A stretch of DNA of 21,900 nt from Firmicutes bacterium UBA5486 (GCA_002427045.1 DIPO01000076.1:87132-109031), one strand, 5' to 3'; positions 1-7,202 are shown, numbered from the stretch's first letter. Program-made: numbers and translations. Notes: a model not told the origin generated them from the letters alone.

Positions 1-17
1 TGATAGCCTAATACAAG

Positions 18-55
18 CCCAACACTATATATTGTGTTGGGACCTTTTAAAAAGG
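18..55. repeat. Two adjacent inverted repeats downstream of splB
   Basis: Arms CCCAACAC (18-25) and GTGTTGGG (34-41) form an 8-bp stem with an 8-nt loop. Directly next to it CCTTTT (43-48) and AAAAGG (50-55) form a second small palindrome. They lie 17 to 54 bp past the splB stop. On the minus strand the larger hairpin is followed by only a few T residues, so it is at best a weak terminator for splB. Confidence 0.45.
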
Positions 56-71
56 ACACAACGCAAAAAGC

Positions 72-1097
72 TTAGATAAAATATTCGATTTGGGCCTGGG
101 GAAAAACACGGTTAATCTCATTGAAGAAGAAACTTTTTAGTTGTTCTAGTTTCTCTGGGGGATAAAGGTATTTGCCATAACCGTATTTTCCCCATTTATA
201 TTTGCGGGTACTTTCTTCCATTTCTAATTTAGTTTGAGGAAACCGTTCCAGAATAATTTTTTTGGCGCGTGCAGTATACCGGTGGGAGATTAGTTCAAAG
301 CTAATTTCTTCTTGAGTAGAGGCACCTAAAGATCTTGCCAGCTTTGTCAGAAGTTCTTGGTAGTCTTCTTGCCAAGTTTCGTAGAAGAATAAGGGAGCAA
401 TGATAAAACCCAAGGGATACCCGGCTTGAGCGATTTTCCCTGCGGCTTCTAATCTTTCTTCAAATGAAGCAGTGTTTGCTTCAAAGGTACTTATTACATA
501 ACGGGAGTTAATGCTGAAGCGAAACTTGGTACGCCTGTGATGCTCGAGATCAAGGAGATTATCGACATTAGCAAATTTTGTTACTACTCTTAGCTTTCCG
601 TGCGTCTGTTGGCCAAAGAAATTGATGGTTTTTCGTAAGGAACCGGTGAGGTGTTCGACTGCTACGGGGTCTGAAGTACTAGCTGCTTCGAAACTGGTAA
701 CAGCGGGTAGGTTTTTTTCGATATAATGGCGAATAGTATCTAAAATTTCATCGATATTTACATAGATTCGGACATAGGGTTTACGCCCTAAAGTGGTGGC
801 TAGATAACAGTATTGGCATCCGCCGGGACAACTGGTGCCTAGGGTAAACTGATAATCGGCTGAAGGCCGGCAGGGATCAAATTTAAGGCTTTTTTTCACT
901 CCAACTACTAAAGTGCGTTTAGCTTCACGGTAACCAATTTGCGGGGTATCTCCCGGGATTCCTGTTACCCGGTTATGAGAAGGGGTAATCTTAATTGGAA
1001 TATTGGCATTTTCCATCTTTTTATATATTTCTTTTCCTAAAGGGTACTCAAGGGCCTGGGGTTCAAAAAAGACGCGGACGGGCATAAAAAGCTTCAT
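72..1097 (-). CDS. splB: Spore photoproduct lyase (radical SAM DNA repair enzyme)
   Basis: This 341-residue protein matches the usual length (about 340) of spore photoproduct lyase, which reverses the thymine dimer 5-thyminyl-5,6-dihydrothymine in spore DNA during germination. The radical SAM CxxxCxxC motif is at C90, C94 and C97, within a typical TSCPGGCQYCYLA context, and the tyrosines flanking the last cysteine (Y96, Y98) are present. The FEAASTSDP segment aligns with the region that in Bacillus enzymes carries the hydrogen-donor cysteine, but residue 140 here is serine. A cysteine at position 76 (FDPCRPSADY) sits where, from memory, clostridial enzymes carry their donor cysteine. The ATG at 1097 has an AAGGA ribosome site about 9 nt upstream. 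It is transcribed divergently from murB, no splA neighbour is visible, and I could not pick out a convincing sigma-G promoter. Confidence 0.93.
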   Translation of the reverse strand: MKLFMPVRVFFEPQALEYPLGKEIYKKMENANIPIKITPSHNRVTGIPGDTPQIGYREAKRTLVVGVKKSLKFDPCRPSADYQFTLGTSCPGGCQYCYLATTLGRKPYVRIYVNIDEILDTIRHYIEKNLPAVTSFEAASTSDPVAVEHLTGSLRKTINFFGQQTHGKLRVVTKFANVDNLLDLEHHRRTKFRFSINSRYVISTFEANTASFEERLEAAGKIAQAGYPLGFIIAPLFFYETWQEDYQELLTKLARSLGASTQEEISFELISHRYTARAKKIILERFPQTKLEMEESTRKYKWGKYGYGKYLYPPEKLEQLKSFFFNEINRVFPQAQIEYFI

Positions 1098-1484
1098 TTT
1101 TCCATATCCTTTCCGGGAAAGTATAATTACTGCTAGTAGCTTTTAGCTTTCCCCATCTTATAATTTGTAACCCGTGTTTGAGTGCGCTTCTTAAAAGTGG
1201 TAAATAGGAAGGAAACAGGAGATGGCTATGAATACCAAAGGGTTTCAATTAAGTGACGAGCCTTGGAGATAAGAAGAAAGACTATGCTGCAAGGTGACGT
1301 TAAATATGAGCGAAGAACAATGAACATCGAAGGTTTTCATACCCGAGGCCGAGCTGTAAGAGTGGTATTGATGGATAGTAAAAAAGTGGGATGGGTTAAT
1401 TATGTAATTAATAACAAGGGGTACAGCAAGGGAAGAAAGGTAAGCTTGATAGAATAACGAGCCCCGAGACTGGAGCGTGTATTG
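1098..1484. other. Divergent intergenic region between splB and murB
   Basis: About 390 bp with no recognisable gene. It holds a plus-strand promoter candidate (1178-1206), a possible 14 to 16 codon leader ORF (ATG at 1222 or 1228, stop at 1270-1272, with GGAG just before it), and a partial duplicate of the murB start (1342-1402). A 64-codon frame from a TTG at 1263 to 1457 is open but lacks a ribosome site and resembles no family I know. Confidence 0.5.
1178..1206 (+). promoter_or_regulatory. Candidate sigma-A promoter for murB
   Basis: TTGAGT (1178-1183) and TAAATA (1201-1206) are separated by exactly 17 bp, a reasonable match to sigma-A -35 and -10 boxes. Transcription would start near 1213 and give a leader of about 270 nt before murB. 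Confidence 0.4.
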
Positions 1485-1517
1485 ATGGAGAGTAAAAAAT
1501 GGCGGGATGAATTAATT
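1342..1517 (+). repeat. Imperfect direct repeat of the murB start region
   Basis: The segment 1342-1402 resembles 1463-1517, which spans the murB ribosome site and first codons. Both contain CCCGAG, then GTATTGATGGA, then AGTAAAAAA and a GGGATG...TTAATT stretch. The offset is 114 bp in the best-matching part. The first copy would read MDSKK against MESKK of MurB and then diverges. Confidence 0.6.
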
Positions 1518-2399
1518 GCTACGGTTAAACCCGGAAATTTCCGGATAGATGAACCGATGTCCCGTTTAACTTCGTTTAGAATTGGTGGGCCTGCAGATTT
1601 AGTGGTGGAAGTGGAAACACCGGAAGAACTCGCTTTAACCGTGGAGTATTGTAAAAAGTCAGATATTCCTTGGTTCCTGTTCGGTAGGGGTAGTAACTTG
1701 TTAGTCCGGGATGAGGGGATCCGCGGAGTAGTGCTGCGTTTGGGAAAAGATTTTCAGTATACAAAGGTTGAAGGGAGAAAGCTTATAGCTGGTGCTGCTT
1801 CTGCTTTGGCGGTGGTGGCTGAAGCTGCAGCCCGGAATGGCCTTAGTGGATTGGAGTTTGCTTCCGGGATTCCTGGGAGTCTGGGTGGTGCAGTTTTTAT
1901 GAATGCCGGAGCCTATGGGAGTGAAATGCGAGATGTAGTTGTTGAAGTGGATCTCTATCGGCCGGCTAAAGGCTTTGAAACTTTAACAAATGAAGAAATA
2001 AAATTTGCTTATCGTTCCAGTGGATTGCAGCAGGAGGAAGGTATTGTGCTGAATGTAGTGCTGAACCTGACCCCCGGTGATGAAGAGCAAATTAGAGAGC
2101 AGATGAGTAATTTTAATCTGAAGAGAAAAGAGAAGCAACCACTGGAGTTCCCAAGTGCCGGAAGCACCTTTAAAAGGCCGGAAGGGAATTTTGCTGGTCG
2201 TTTGATTGAGGAAGCCGGATTAAAAGGGAAACGATTGGGGAATGCCCAAGTCTCACCGAAACATGCGGGCTTTATTATTAATCTTGGTGGGGCAACTGCC
2301 CGGGAAGTTCTTGATCTGATTGACTTAGTCCGTCGGGAGGTTCATAAGAAATCTGGTATTTGGTTGGAACCGGAGATTAAAGTTGTTGGTGGAGAATAA
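1485..2399 (+). CDS. murB: UDP-N-acetylenolpyruvoylglucosamine reductase MurB
   Basis: MurB is a cytosolic FAD enzyme that reduces UDP-GlcNAc-enolpyruvate with NADPH to UDP-MurNAc, the second committed step of peptidoglycan precursor synthesis. The 304-residue protein shows the FAD-binding signatures FGRGSNLLVRDEG (66-78) and SGIPGSLGGAVFMNAGAYG (127-145), the catalytic serine in PSAGSTFKRP (Ser227), the EAGLKGKRLGNAQVSPKHAGFIIN stretch of the single-domain type II enzymes, and the C-terminal catalytic glutamate in WLEPEIKVVG (Glu297). The start is ambiguous: TTG 1482 and ATG 1485 are consecutive codons. I prefer the ATG, 9 nt after GGAG (1472-1475). A PD40-repeat protein follows after 138 bp with no terminator between, so the two are probably co-transcribed. 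Confidence 0.96.
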   Translation: MESKKWRDELIATVKPGNFRIDEPMSRLTSFRIGGPADLVVEVETPEELALTVEYCKKSDIPWFLFGRGSNLLVRDEGIRGVVLRLGKDFQYTKVEGRKLIAGAASALAVVAEAAARNGLSGLEFASGIPGSLGGAVFMNAGAYGSEMRDVVVEVDLYRPAKGFETLTNEEIKFAYRSSGLQQEEGIVLNVVLNLTPGDEEQIREQMSNFNLKRKEKQPLEFPSAGSTFKRPEGNFAGRLIEEAGLKGKRLGNAQVSPKHAGFIINLGGATAREVLDLIDLVRREVHKKSGIWLEPEIKVVGGE

Positions 2400-2537
2400 T
2401 TCCTGCAGGAACAGAAAGGAAAGAAGAAGAAAATCTTCCGGAAAGTAGTTTGCGCAGGTTAACACCGGTATACATGAAGTGATATAAAGCAAAACTCGGG
2501 TGAATTAAATGTAAGCATTTTCTGGGGAGGAGAAAAG

Positions 2538-3563
2538 ATGCATTATCATTATCGAGGAAAAGTTTATTTATTATTATTCTTGTTTGTACTGTTTTTGCTG
2601 GGAAACTCTGTTGTTTTAGGAAAGAAAAATAAGCCAGATTCTGTCCGCCTTCTGCCGGAGAAATACGATGTCTGGAGTGCTGATTGGTCTCAAGATGGCC
2701 GGATTGTCTTCTCTGGAAAGAACGAGGGGGATGAGGGGAACAAGATGAGGATTTGGCTATATCGTCTGCAGCTAGATGCCTCCCCAGTGGCTTGGACCGG
2801 AACCGGAGCATTAATCGATGCTTCGCCTCGTTGGGCACCGGATGGAAGTGGAGTTGTAATGGTAAGGAAAAGGGCCTCAAATTTTTCGGCTCAGGATATG
2901 AATACGGAAATTTGGTGGAAAGCATTTCCTTCGGGAGAAGGTTTACAACTTACCTTGGGCCCTGAAGATCGTGATCCGGTCTGCTCCCCGGATGGGAAAA
3001 GAGTTCTCTTTGTACGGGGAGAGGGGCTCTATTCCTCCTCTTTACTTACAGTTAATTTAAATGATAGAAAGATTAAGACCTTTTTCTCTAATGAACAGGG
3101 ATTTATTTCTACTCCGGAGTGGGGAGTTGGGGATAAAATCTATTATACTTTAATGAAACCAAAAAAGAAATTAGTAAAGACGGATACTCAGTCTTATGAG
3201 TGTTGGGGACTTGATAAGGGAAGTATCTGGATGTATGATCCTGAAACTGGAGTCAAAACTGCTATAATTGATGATGAATACGATAATCGGCATCCAGCGG
3301 TTTCGCCAAAAGGCAGCTATTTGGCTTATGTTTCGACAAAAGGAGAAAATGGGCCCGAAAACAAGATCTTTCGTGATCGTGGTAGTTTGTATCTTTTAGA
3401 TCTGAAAACCGGGGACCGATTCCAGATTACTAGTGGGGTAAGTCTGAATGGAGCACCTCCGCGTTGGAGCCCGGATGGTAAGGAACTGGCATTTTCCAGT
3501 TTCCGAGAAAACCGGCCGGCAATGTGGAGGATAGACTGGAAGAAACATGCGGTTAAAGAATAG
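2538..3563 (+). CDS. Exported PD40/TolB-like beta-propeller protein
   Basis: A 341-residue protein of unknown specific role. Residues 1-29 form a signal peptide or membrane anchor: a basic start, then the hydrophobic run VYLLLFLFVLFLLG. The rest contains repeats of the PD40 (TolB-type WD40-like) pattern, ending in W-S-P-D-G-K-type turns: ADWSQDGRIVFSG (48-60), PRWAPDGSGVVMV (97-109), PVCSPDGKRVLFV (147-159), PEWGVGDKIYYT (193-204), PAVSPKGSYLAYV (253-265) and PRWSPDGKELAFS (308-320). Six repeats suit a single six-bladed propeller outside the cytoplasmic membrane. The ATG is preceded by GGGGAGGAG, a strong ribosome site. No pal, tolQ or tolR lies nearby, so I do not call it TolB. It lies downstream of murB, but a cell-envelope link is only contextual. 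Confidence 0.8.
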   Translation: MHYHYRGKVYLLLFLFVLFLLGNSVVLGKKNKPDSVRLLPEKYDVWSADWSQDGRIVFSGKNEGDEGNKMRIWLYRLQLDASPVAWTGTGALIDASPRWAPDGSGVVMVRKRASNFSAQDMNTEIWWKAFPSGEGLQLTLGPEDRDPVCSPDGKRVLFVRGEGLYSSSLLTVNLNDRKIKTFFSNEQGFISTPEWGVGDKIYYTLMKPKKKLVKTDTQSYECWGLDKGSIWMYDPETGVKTAIIDDEYDNRHPAVSPKGSYLAYVSTKGENGPENKIFRDRGSLYLLDLKTGDRFQITSGVSLNGAPPRWSPDGKELAFSSFRENRPAMWRIDWKKHAVKE

Positions 3564-3572
3564 GAAGTCGTT

Positions 3573-3590
3573 ACCCCAGCAAGCTGGGGT
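3573..3590. repeat. CCCCAGC/GCTGGGG hairpin module, copy 1
   Basis: ACCCCAGC (3573-3580) and GCTGGGGT (3583-3590) are perfect inverted arms separated by AA. No T run follows, so this is not a standard intrinsic terminator. The same hairpin recurs at 16532-16547, followed in both cases by a related GTGAAAGAATGAA / GCGAAAGGATGAA string. Confidence 0.7.
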
Positions 3591-3628
3591 ACGTGAAAGA
3601 ATGAAAATTAATTTAAGTAACAATCTAA

Positions 3629-3720
3629 TTTATAGTCCATCCTGGACAAAAAGCGGTTCGCGACTTCCCTATCGCTCGATCCAATTTCAGACTCCGCTTA
3701 ACCAAGAATGCTAAATGAAA
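3629..3720. repeat. Dispersed palindromic element, partial copy
   Basis: Starting at TTTATAGTCC, this stretch aligns with 16342-16430. Shared features are the TCCATCCTGGA mini-hairpin, AAAAAGCGG, TCGCTCG, CCAATTTCA, CTCCGCTT and CCAAGAATGCTAA. The left inverted arm found in the 16-kb copy is missing here, so this is a truncated copy. Confidence 0.7.
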
Positions 3721-3741
3721 ATAGATTAAAGGTAAAATGTG

Positions 3742-3814
3742 AGAACCAGTGACGAGATTCGATAACTAGTAAACCACTAACCGGTAAAAAAAGTTGATTT
3801 GTGGTTCTTTTTTT
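3742..3814 (+). terminator. Possible terminator/attenuator before the mocR-like gene
   Basis: GTGGTT (3801-3806), followed after one C by seven T (3808-3814), can pair with AACCAC (3772-3777). The overlapping TGGTTCT (3802-3808) can instead pair with AGAACCA (3742-3748). The stem is only 6 to 7 bp with a large loop, so it could be the terminator of the upstream unit or a leader attenuator. Calling it regulatory is inference. Confidence 0.4.
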
Positions 3815-3857
3815 ATCTATCTGATTATGAAATAATAGTAAATAAGAGGAGGAGCCA

Positions 3858-5321
3858 ATGTTTGGGGATTTTAAACTGAACAGTAAAAGACCAACCTATC
3901 TTCAGCTTAAGGATTATATTAAAGAATTAATTCTGAAAGGGATTCTTCTAGCAGGAGAACGTCTTCCCTCTACCAGAGAGCTTTCAGAGATTTTGCAGAT
4001 TGGGCGAAACACAGTAATTCAAGCTTTTCAGTATCTGGAAGATGAAGGATTTATCTATACTGTTCAAGGGCAGGGATCCTTTGTTGCGGAAGTGGCAATT
4101 AAATATGAAAAATCAACTTTTCTTCCCTGGGAAAGCCTGTTAAGCAAAGACGCAGTCCTGGCTGGAGAATTGGATATTGAAAAGACTGAATTAAAATGGG
4201 AAAGAGGAATGCTTTCTTTTAAAAGTATTGCGCCAGATGGCGATCTGTTTGAAATAGAGGATTTCAAACGGGCTTTTCTCGACCGTTTTTCTCTGGAAGG
4301 GGCGAAGATTTTAAATTACGGGTATGCTGAAGGCTATAAACCTTTGATGGAGTATCTAAAAGATTATTTAAAGAATAAAGGTGTAGACCCGGAGGGAAAG
4401 GATCTTTTAATTACTAATGGGTTTACTGAGGGCCTAAACCTTGTTCTGGCAGGGATTACTGAACCTGGTGATCAGCTTGTCACGGAGAATCCTACTCATA
4501 ATACAGCCCTTAAAATTATGAAACTCCGGAACTTGAAAATTCACGGTGTCAGGTTGGAAGAAGAGGGCCTTGATCTTGAGGAACTGGAGCAGGTTTTATC
4601 AACAACACCAATTAAGGCTGGATTTTTAATCCCTTCTTATCATAACCCTACTGGACAGGTGATGTCGCCTGAGCAAAGGATTGAGGTTTTAGAGATCTTC
4701 TCCAGGTACCAGGTTCCGATCATTGAAGATGGCTTCAATGAGGAACTTAGATACTCTGGTTCGCATGTGGCTCCCTTGCTAGCACTCTCTGGTAAAGGTA
4801 ATAATGTAGTTTATATTGGAAGCTTTTCTAAGATCCTTTTTCCGGGGATTCGGATCGGTTGGATAATGGGGGATGCCAACCTAATCTCTGCATTGGAGAG
4901 TATTAAGAGGAGTATGAATATCCACACTACCTTTCTTGATCAAGCACTACTTTATGAATATTTGCAGCAAGGATTCTTTGAGAAGTATCTTCGGAAAGCA
5001 AGAAGGCTTTACCGCGAACGCCATGAGACTGCGATCCGGCTTGCCTCACGGTTGATTCCCCATAAAAAAATCCGGGGTGAGGGCGGGCTACATATCTTTG
5101 TTGAGCTAGCTGATGAGCTTAATGCCCGGGAGGTGTTATCGGAATGCTACCGGCGGGGAGTGCTGTTTATGCCCGGGGAGATATTTTATACAGATGGCGG
5201 AGGGAAAAATACTTTTCGTTTAGGGATTTCTCGGGTTAATGAGGAAGAGATGGAGAAAGGATTTAAAATAATTGGTGAGGTAGTAGCTAAGCTTAAGGAG
5301 GAGAAAGATGCGTTACTTTAA
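3858..5321 (+). CDS. MocR-type regulator (GntR wHTH fused to class I aminotransferase fold)
   Basis: A 487-residue protein with an N-terminal GntR winged helix (about 10-78: YLQLKDYIKELILKG, LPSTRELSEILQIGRNTVIQAFQYLEDEGFI, GQGSFV). A linker leads to a fold-type I PLP-binding domain (about 120-480). PLP-site residues are visible: N263 in YHNPTG, D291, Lys325 in GSFSKILFPG (Schiff-base lysine), R332 in GIRIGW and R454 in FRLGIS. Proteins of this class (PdxR, GabR, TauR) are transcription factors that sense PLP and amino-acid-like ligands, usually without enzyme turnover. The AGGAGG site upstream fits the ATG at 3858. Its last 14 nt overlap the alanine aminotransferase gene, so the two are co-transcribed. 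Regulation of alanine/glutamate or vitamin B6 metabolism is the likely job, but the ligand is not shown by the sequence. It could also be a true aminotransferase with a regulatory head. Confidence 0.9.
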   Translation: MFGDFKLNSKRPTYLQLKDYIKELILKGILLAGERLPSTRELSEILQIGRNTVIQAFQYLEDEGFIYTVQGQGSFVAEVAIKYEKSTFLPWESLLSKDAVLAGELDIEKTELKWERGMLSFKSIAPDGDLFEIEDFKRAFLDRFSLEGAKILNYGYAEGYKPLMEYLKDYLKNKGVDPEGKDLLITNGFTEGLNLVLAGITEPGDQLVTENPTHNTALKIMKLRNLKIHGVRLEEEGLDLEELEQVLSTTPIKAGFLIPSYHNPTGQVMSPEQRIEVLEIFSRYQVPIIEDGFNEELRYSGSHVAPLLALSGKGNNVVYIGSFSKILFPGIRIGWIMGDANLISALESIKRSMNIHTTFLDQALLYEYLQQGFFEKYLRKARRLYRERHETAIRLASRLIPHKKIRGEGGLHIFVELADELNAREVLSECYRRGVLFMPGEIFYTDGGGKNTFRLGISRVNEEEMEKGFKIIGEVVAKLKEEKDALL

Positions 5322-6546
5322 AAAATCGTCCAAATTAGACCATGTGTGTTATGATATCCGTGGCCCTGTCTTGGATGAGGCACAGAGATTAGAAGATGAG
5401 GGGTATAATATTTTAAAATTAAATATTGGGAATCCAGCTCCTTTTGGGTTTAATGCCCCGGATGAAATTATCCGCGATATGATCCAGAATCTTAAGAAGG
5501 CTCAGGGCTATTCAGATTCTAAAGGGGTATTTCCTGCCCGCAAGGCTATAATGCATTATTGCCAGGAAAAGGGGATTGCTGGGGTTGATGTTGATGATAT
5601 TTATATTGGTAATGGAGTTAGTGAGCTAATTGTCTCCTCAATGCAAGGACTTCTTGACAATGGAGATGAGGTATTGATCCCAGCCCCGGATTATCCATTA
5701 TGGACTGCAGCCGTAAATTTGGCTGGAGGTACGGCTGTTCATTACATTTGTGATGAAGAGTCGGAGTGGTATCCGGATCTTAAAGATATTAAGCAGAAGA
5801 TAACACCTAAAACTAAAGGGATTGTAGTGATTAATCCTAATAATCCTACGGGTGCTGTTTATCCGCGGGAACTACTGCAACAGATCGTGGATGTGGCGGC
5901 TGAGCATGACCTAATCATCTTTGCTGATGAAATTTACGATCGAATACTTTATGATGGGGTAGAACATGTTTCGCTTGCCTCCCTTTCGGATGAAGTGATC
6001 TTTGTTACGATGAATGGACTTTCGAAGTCGCACCGGATTGCCGGTTTCCGGGCAGGTTGGATGGTGGTCAGCGGGAACAAATCCAGGGCAAAAAGTTATA
6101 TTGAAGGATTGAACATGTTAGCTTCTATGCGCTTATGCAGTAATGTTCCGGCTCAATATGCGATTCAGACTGCCCTAGGTGGTTACCAGAGTATTAATGA
6201 TCTAACTAAACCTGGTGGACGCCTATATGAGCAGATGGAATTTGCTTCTGAGCGGATTAACGAGATTCCGGGACTTTCCTGTGTAAGGCCAAAAGGTGCT
6301 TTTTACCTGTTTCCTAAAGTTGATGTTGCTAGGTTTAATATTACTGATGACCAGCAATTTATTGGTGATTTTCTAACCGCTGAAAAAGTATTGTTAGTTC
6401 AGGGAACTGGGTTTAACTGGCCGAATCCAGACCATTTCCGGGTTGTTCTATTACCCGGAATACAAACATTGAGATCTGCTTTTGACCGGCTGGAGAAATT
6501 TCTTTCTACTTATAATCAGGGGAAAGCGATTAGGAAGGTAATCTGA
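5308..6546 (+). CDS. alaA: Alanine aminotransferase, AlaA-like (glutamate-pyruvate transaminase)
   Basis: This 412-residue class I PLP aminotransferase closely resembles E. coli AlaA, which makes L-alanine from pyruvate and glutamate. The N-terminus KSSKLDHVCYDIRGPVL (6-22), LNIGNPAPFGF (38-48) and QGYSDSKGVFPARKAI (66-81) are characteristic of that subgroup rather than of generic aspartate aminotransferases. Active-site residues are N179 in NPNNPTG, D207 and Y210 in ADEIYDRILY, Lys240 in NGLSKSHRIAGFRAGW (PLP Schiff base), R248, and R378 in HFRVVLLPG for the substrate carboxylate. The start at 5308 lies inside the 3' end of the mocR-like gene and has an AAGGAGGAGA site, consistent with translational coupling. 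No terminator lies immediately after the stop; the first good one is at 6835-6876, behind a repeat element. Confidence 0.93.
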   Translation: MRYFKKSSKLDHVCYDIRGPVLDEAQRLEDEGYNILKLNIGNPAPFGFNAPDEIIRDMIQNLKKAQGYSDSKGVFPARKAIMHYCQEKGIAGVDVDDIYIGNGVSELIVSSMQGLLDNGDEVLIPAPDYPLWTAAVNLAGGTAVHYICDEESEWYPDLKDIKQKITPKTKGIVVINPNNPTGAVYPRELLQQIVDVAAEHDLIIFADEIYDRILYDGVEHVSLASLSDEVIFVTMNGLSKSHRIAGFRAGWMVVSGNKSRAKSYIEGLNMLASMRLCSNVPAQYAIQTALGGYQSINDLTKPGGRLYEQMEFASERINEIPGLSCVRPKGAFYLFPKVDVARFNITDDQQFIGDFLTAEKVLLVQGTGFNWPNPDHFRVVLLPGIQTLRSAFDRLEKFLSTYNQGKAIRKVI

Positions 6547-6589
6547 TTAATGTAGAAAAGTTTGCTGAGAAATTGCTTGTGCAGGCCCC

Positions 6590-6815
6590 TCGGTTTACGT
6601 GAATTTCTTTAGGTATTCTAAGGTTCAGTACCGGCTAAACTAGGGTAGTTATTGTTCATGCTGGCTATCTACAGACACCACGAAGTGATTAAAATAGTCG
6701 ACCAGATGTATTTATCACCAAGAATTCTAATGAAGAATTCCAATTTCACTGCTGAAACAATATTCTGACCTGGCTAGGAATAGAATAACTAGAGTATTTC
6801 TAGGTACTGAACCTT
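6590..6815. repeat. Dispersed palindromic element, degenerate copy
   Basis: The left part (6594-6632: ACGTGAATTTCTT, TATTCTAAGGTTCAG) and right part (6716-6800: TCACCAAGAATTCTAATGAA, CACTGCTGAAACAA, ATTCTGACCTGGCT, AGAGTATTT) match both ends of the 16-kb copy. The middle is unrelated. The copy carries a perfect 13-bp inverted repeat, AAGGTTCAGTACC (6620-6632) and GGTACTGAACCTT (6803-6815). Confidence 0.7.
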
Positions 6816-6834
6816 ACTGGTGGAAGGTTATGGA

Positions 6835-6876
6835 GAAATAGTATCATCTAAGTTAGGATGAAGCTATTTCTTTTTT
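6835..6876 (+). terminator. Intrinsic terminator
   Basis: GAAATAG (6835-6841) pairs with CTATTTC (6864-6870). An inner TCATC/GATGA stem continues the hairpin, and six T follow immediately. It is the first clear terminator after the mocR-alaA pair, nearly 300 bp beyond the alaA stop, with the repeat element in between. Confidence 0.8.
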
Positions 6877-7202
6877 ATTTGATGAAACTGAACCTTTGGA
6901 GAGAATTCGAATTCTTTGGGCGATAAGTGTCTTACAATGCTAAGAAATAAAAATTATGTAAAACTTGTGTGCCTAATGCTTATTTATTTAGATTAACAAA
7001 AACCGATTAAATTGTTATTTAGGCTTCTTTTTACGAGATTAAGGAATAAAAATGGTTGTAAATAGAGAAATAACGAGCTAATTGGATGTTAAGATTAACA
7101 ATCAGATATTATACCTTATTATGGAGCAAATTAAGGATTTTAGAGGTTGATAACAAAATGCTCATTAGAAAAATATGTCTCTTTTGGCGAAAAAGTTACT
7201 AG

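Larger units (their letters stand above)
3564..3857. other. Intergenic region with repeat modules and an attenuator-like leader
   Basis: About 290 bp without a gene. It holds a perfect CCCCAGC/GCTGGGG hairpin just after the preceding stop (3573-3590), a copy of the dispersed palindromic element (3629-3720), and alternative pairings ending in a T7 run (3742-3814) shortly before the mocR-like gene. The AAGAGGAGG ribosome site precedes the ATG at 3858. Confidence 0.6.

Noticed and set aside
1263..1457. 64-codon plus-strand frame upstream of murB
   Set aside because: It has a TTG start without a ribosome site, no family resemblance, and its second half is the partial duplicate of the murB start. 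I treat it as non-coding.
2377..2925. 182-codon antisense frame over the PD40 protein gene
   Set aside because: It overlaps a gene with a strong start, signal peptide and repeats. The antisense translation has no recognisable feature.
3573..3590. CCCCAGC/GCTGGGG hairpin as a standard terminator of the PD40 gene
   Set aside because: No T run follows it, and the same hairpin recurs at 16532 away from any gene end, so it is better treated as a dispersed module.
3721..3857. T-box or other known riboswitch before the mocR-alaA pair
   Set aside because: The T-box consensus AGGGTGGNACCGCG is absent, and I see no motif of a known aptamer.
6902..6915. Palindrome AGAATTCGAATTCT as a regulator site
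   Set aside because: It is a single occurrence in AT-rich sequence, far from any promoter I can support.
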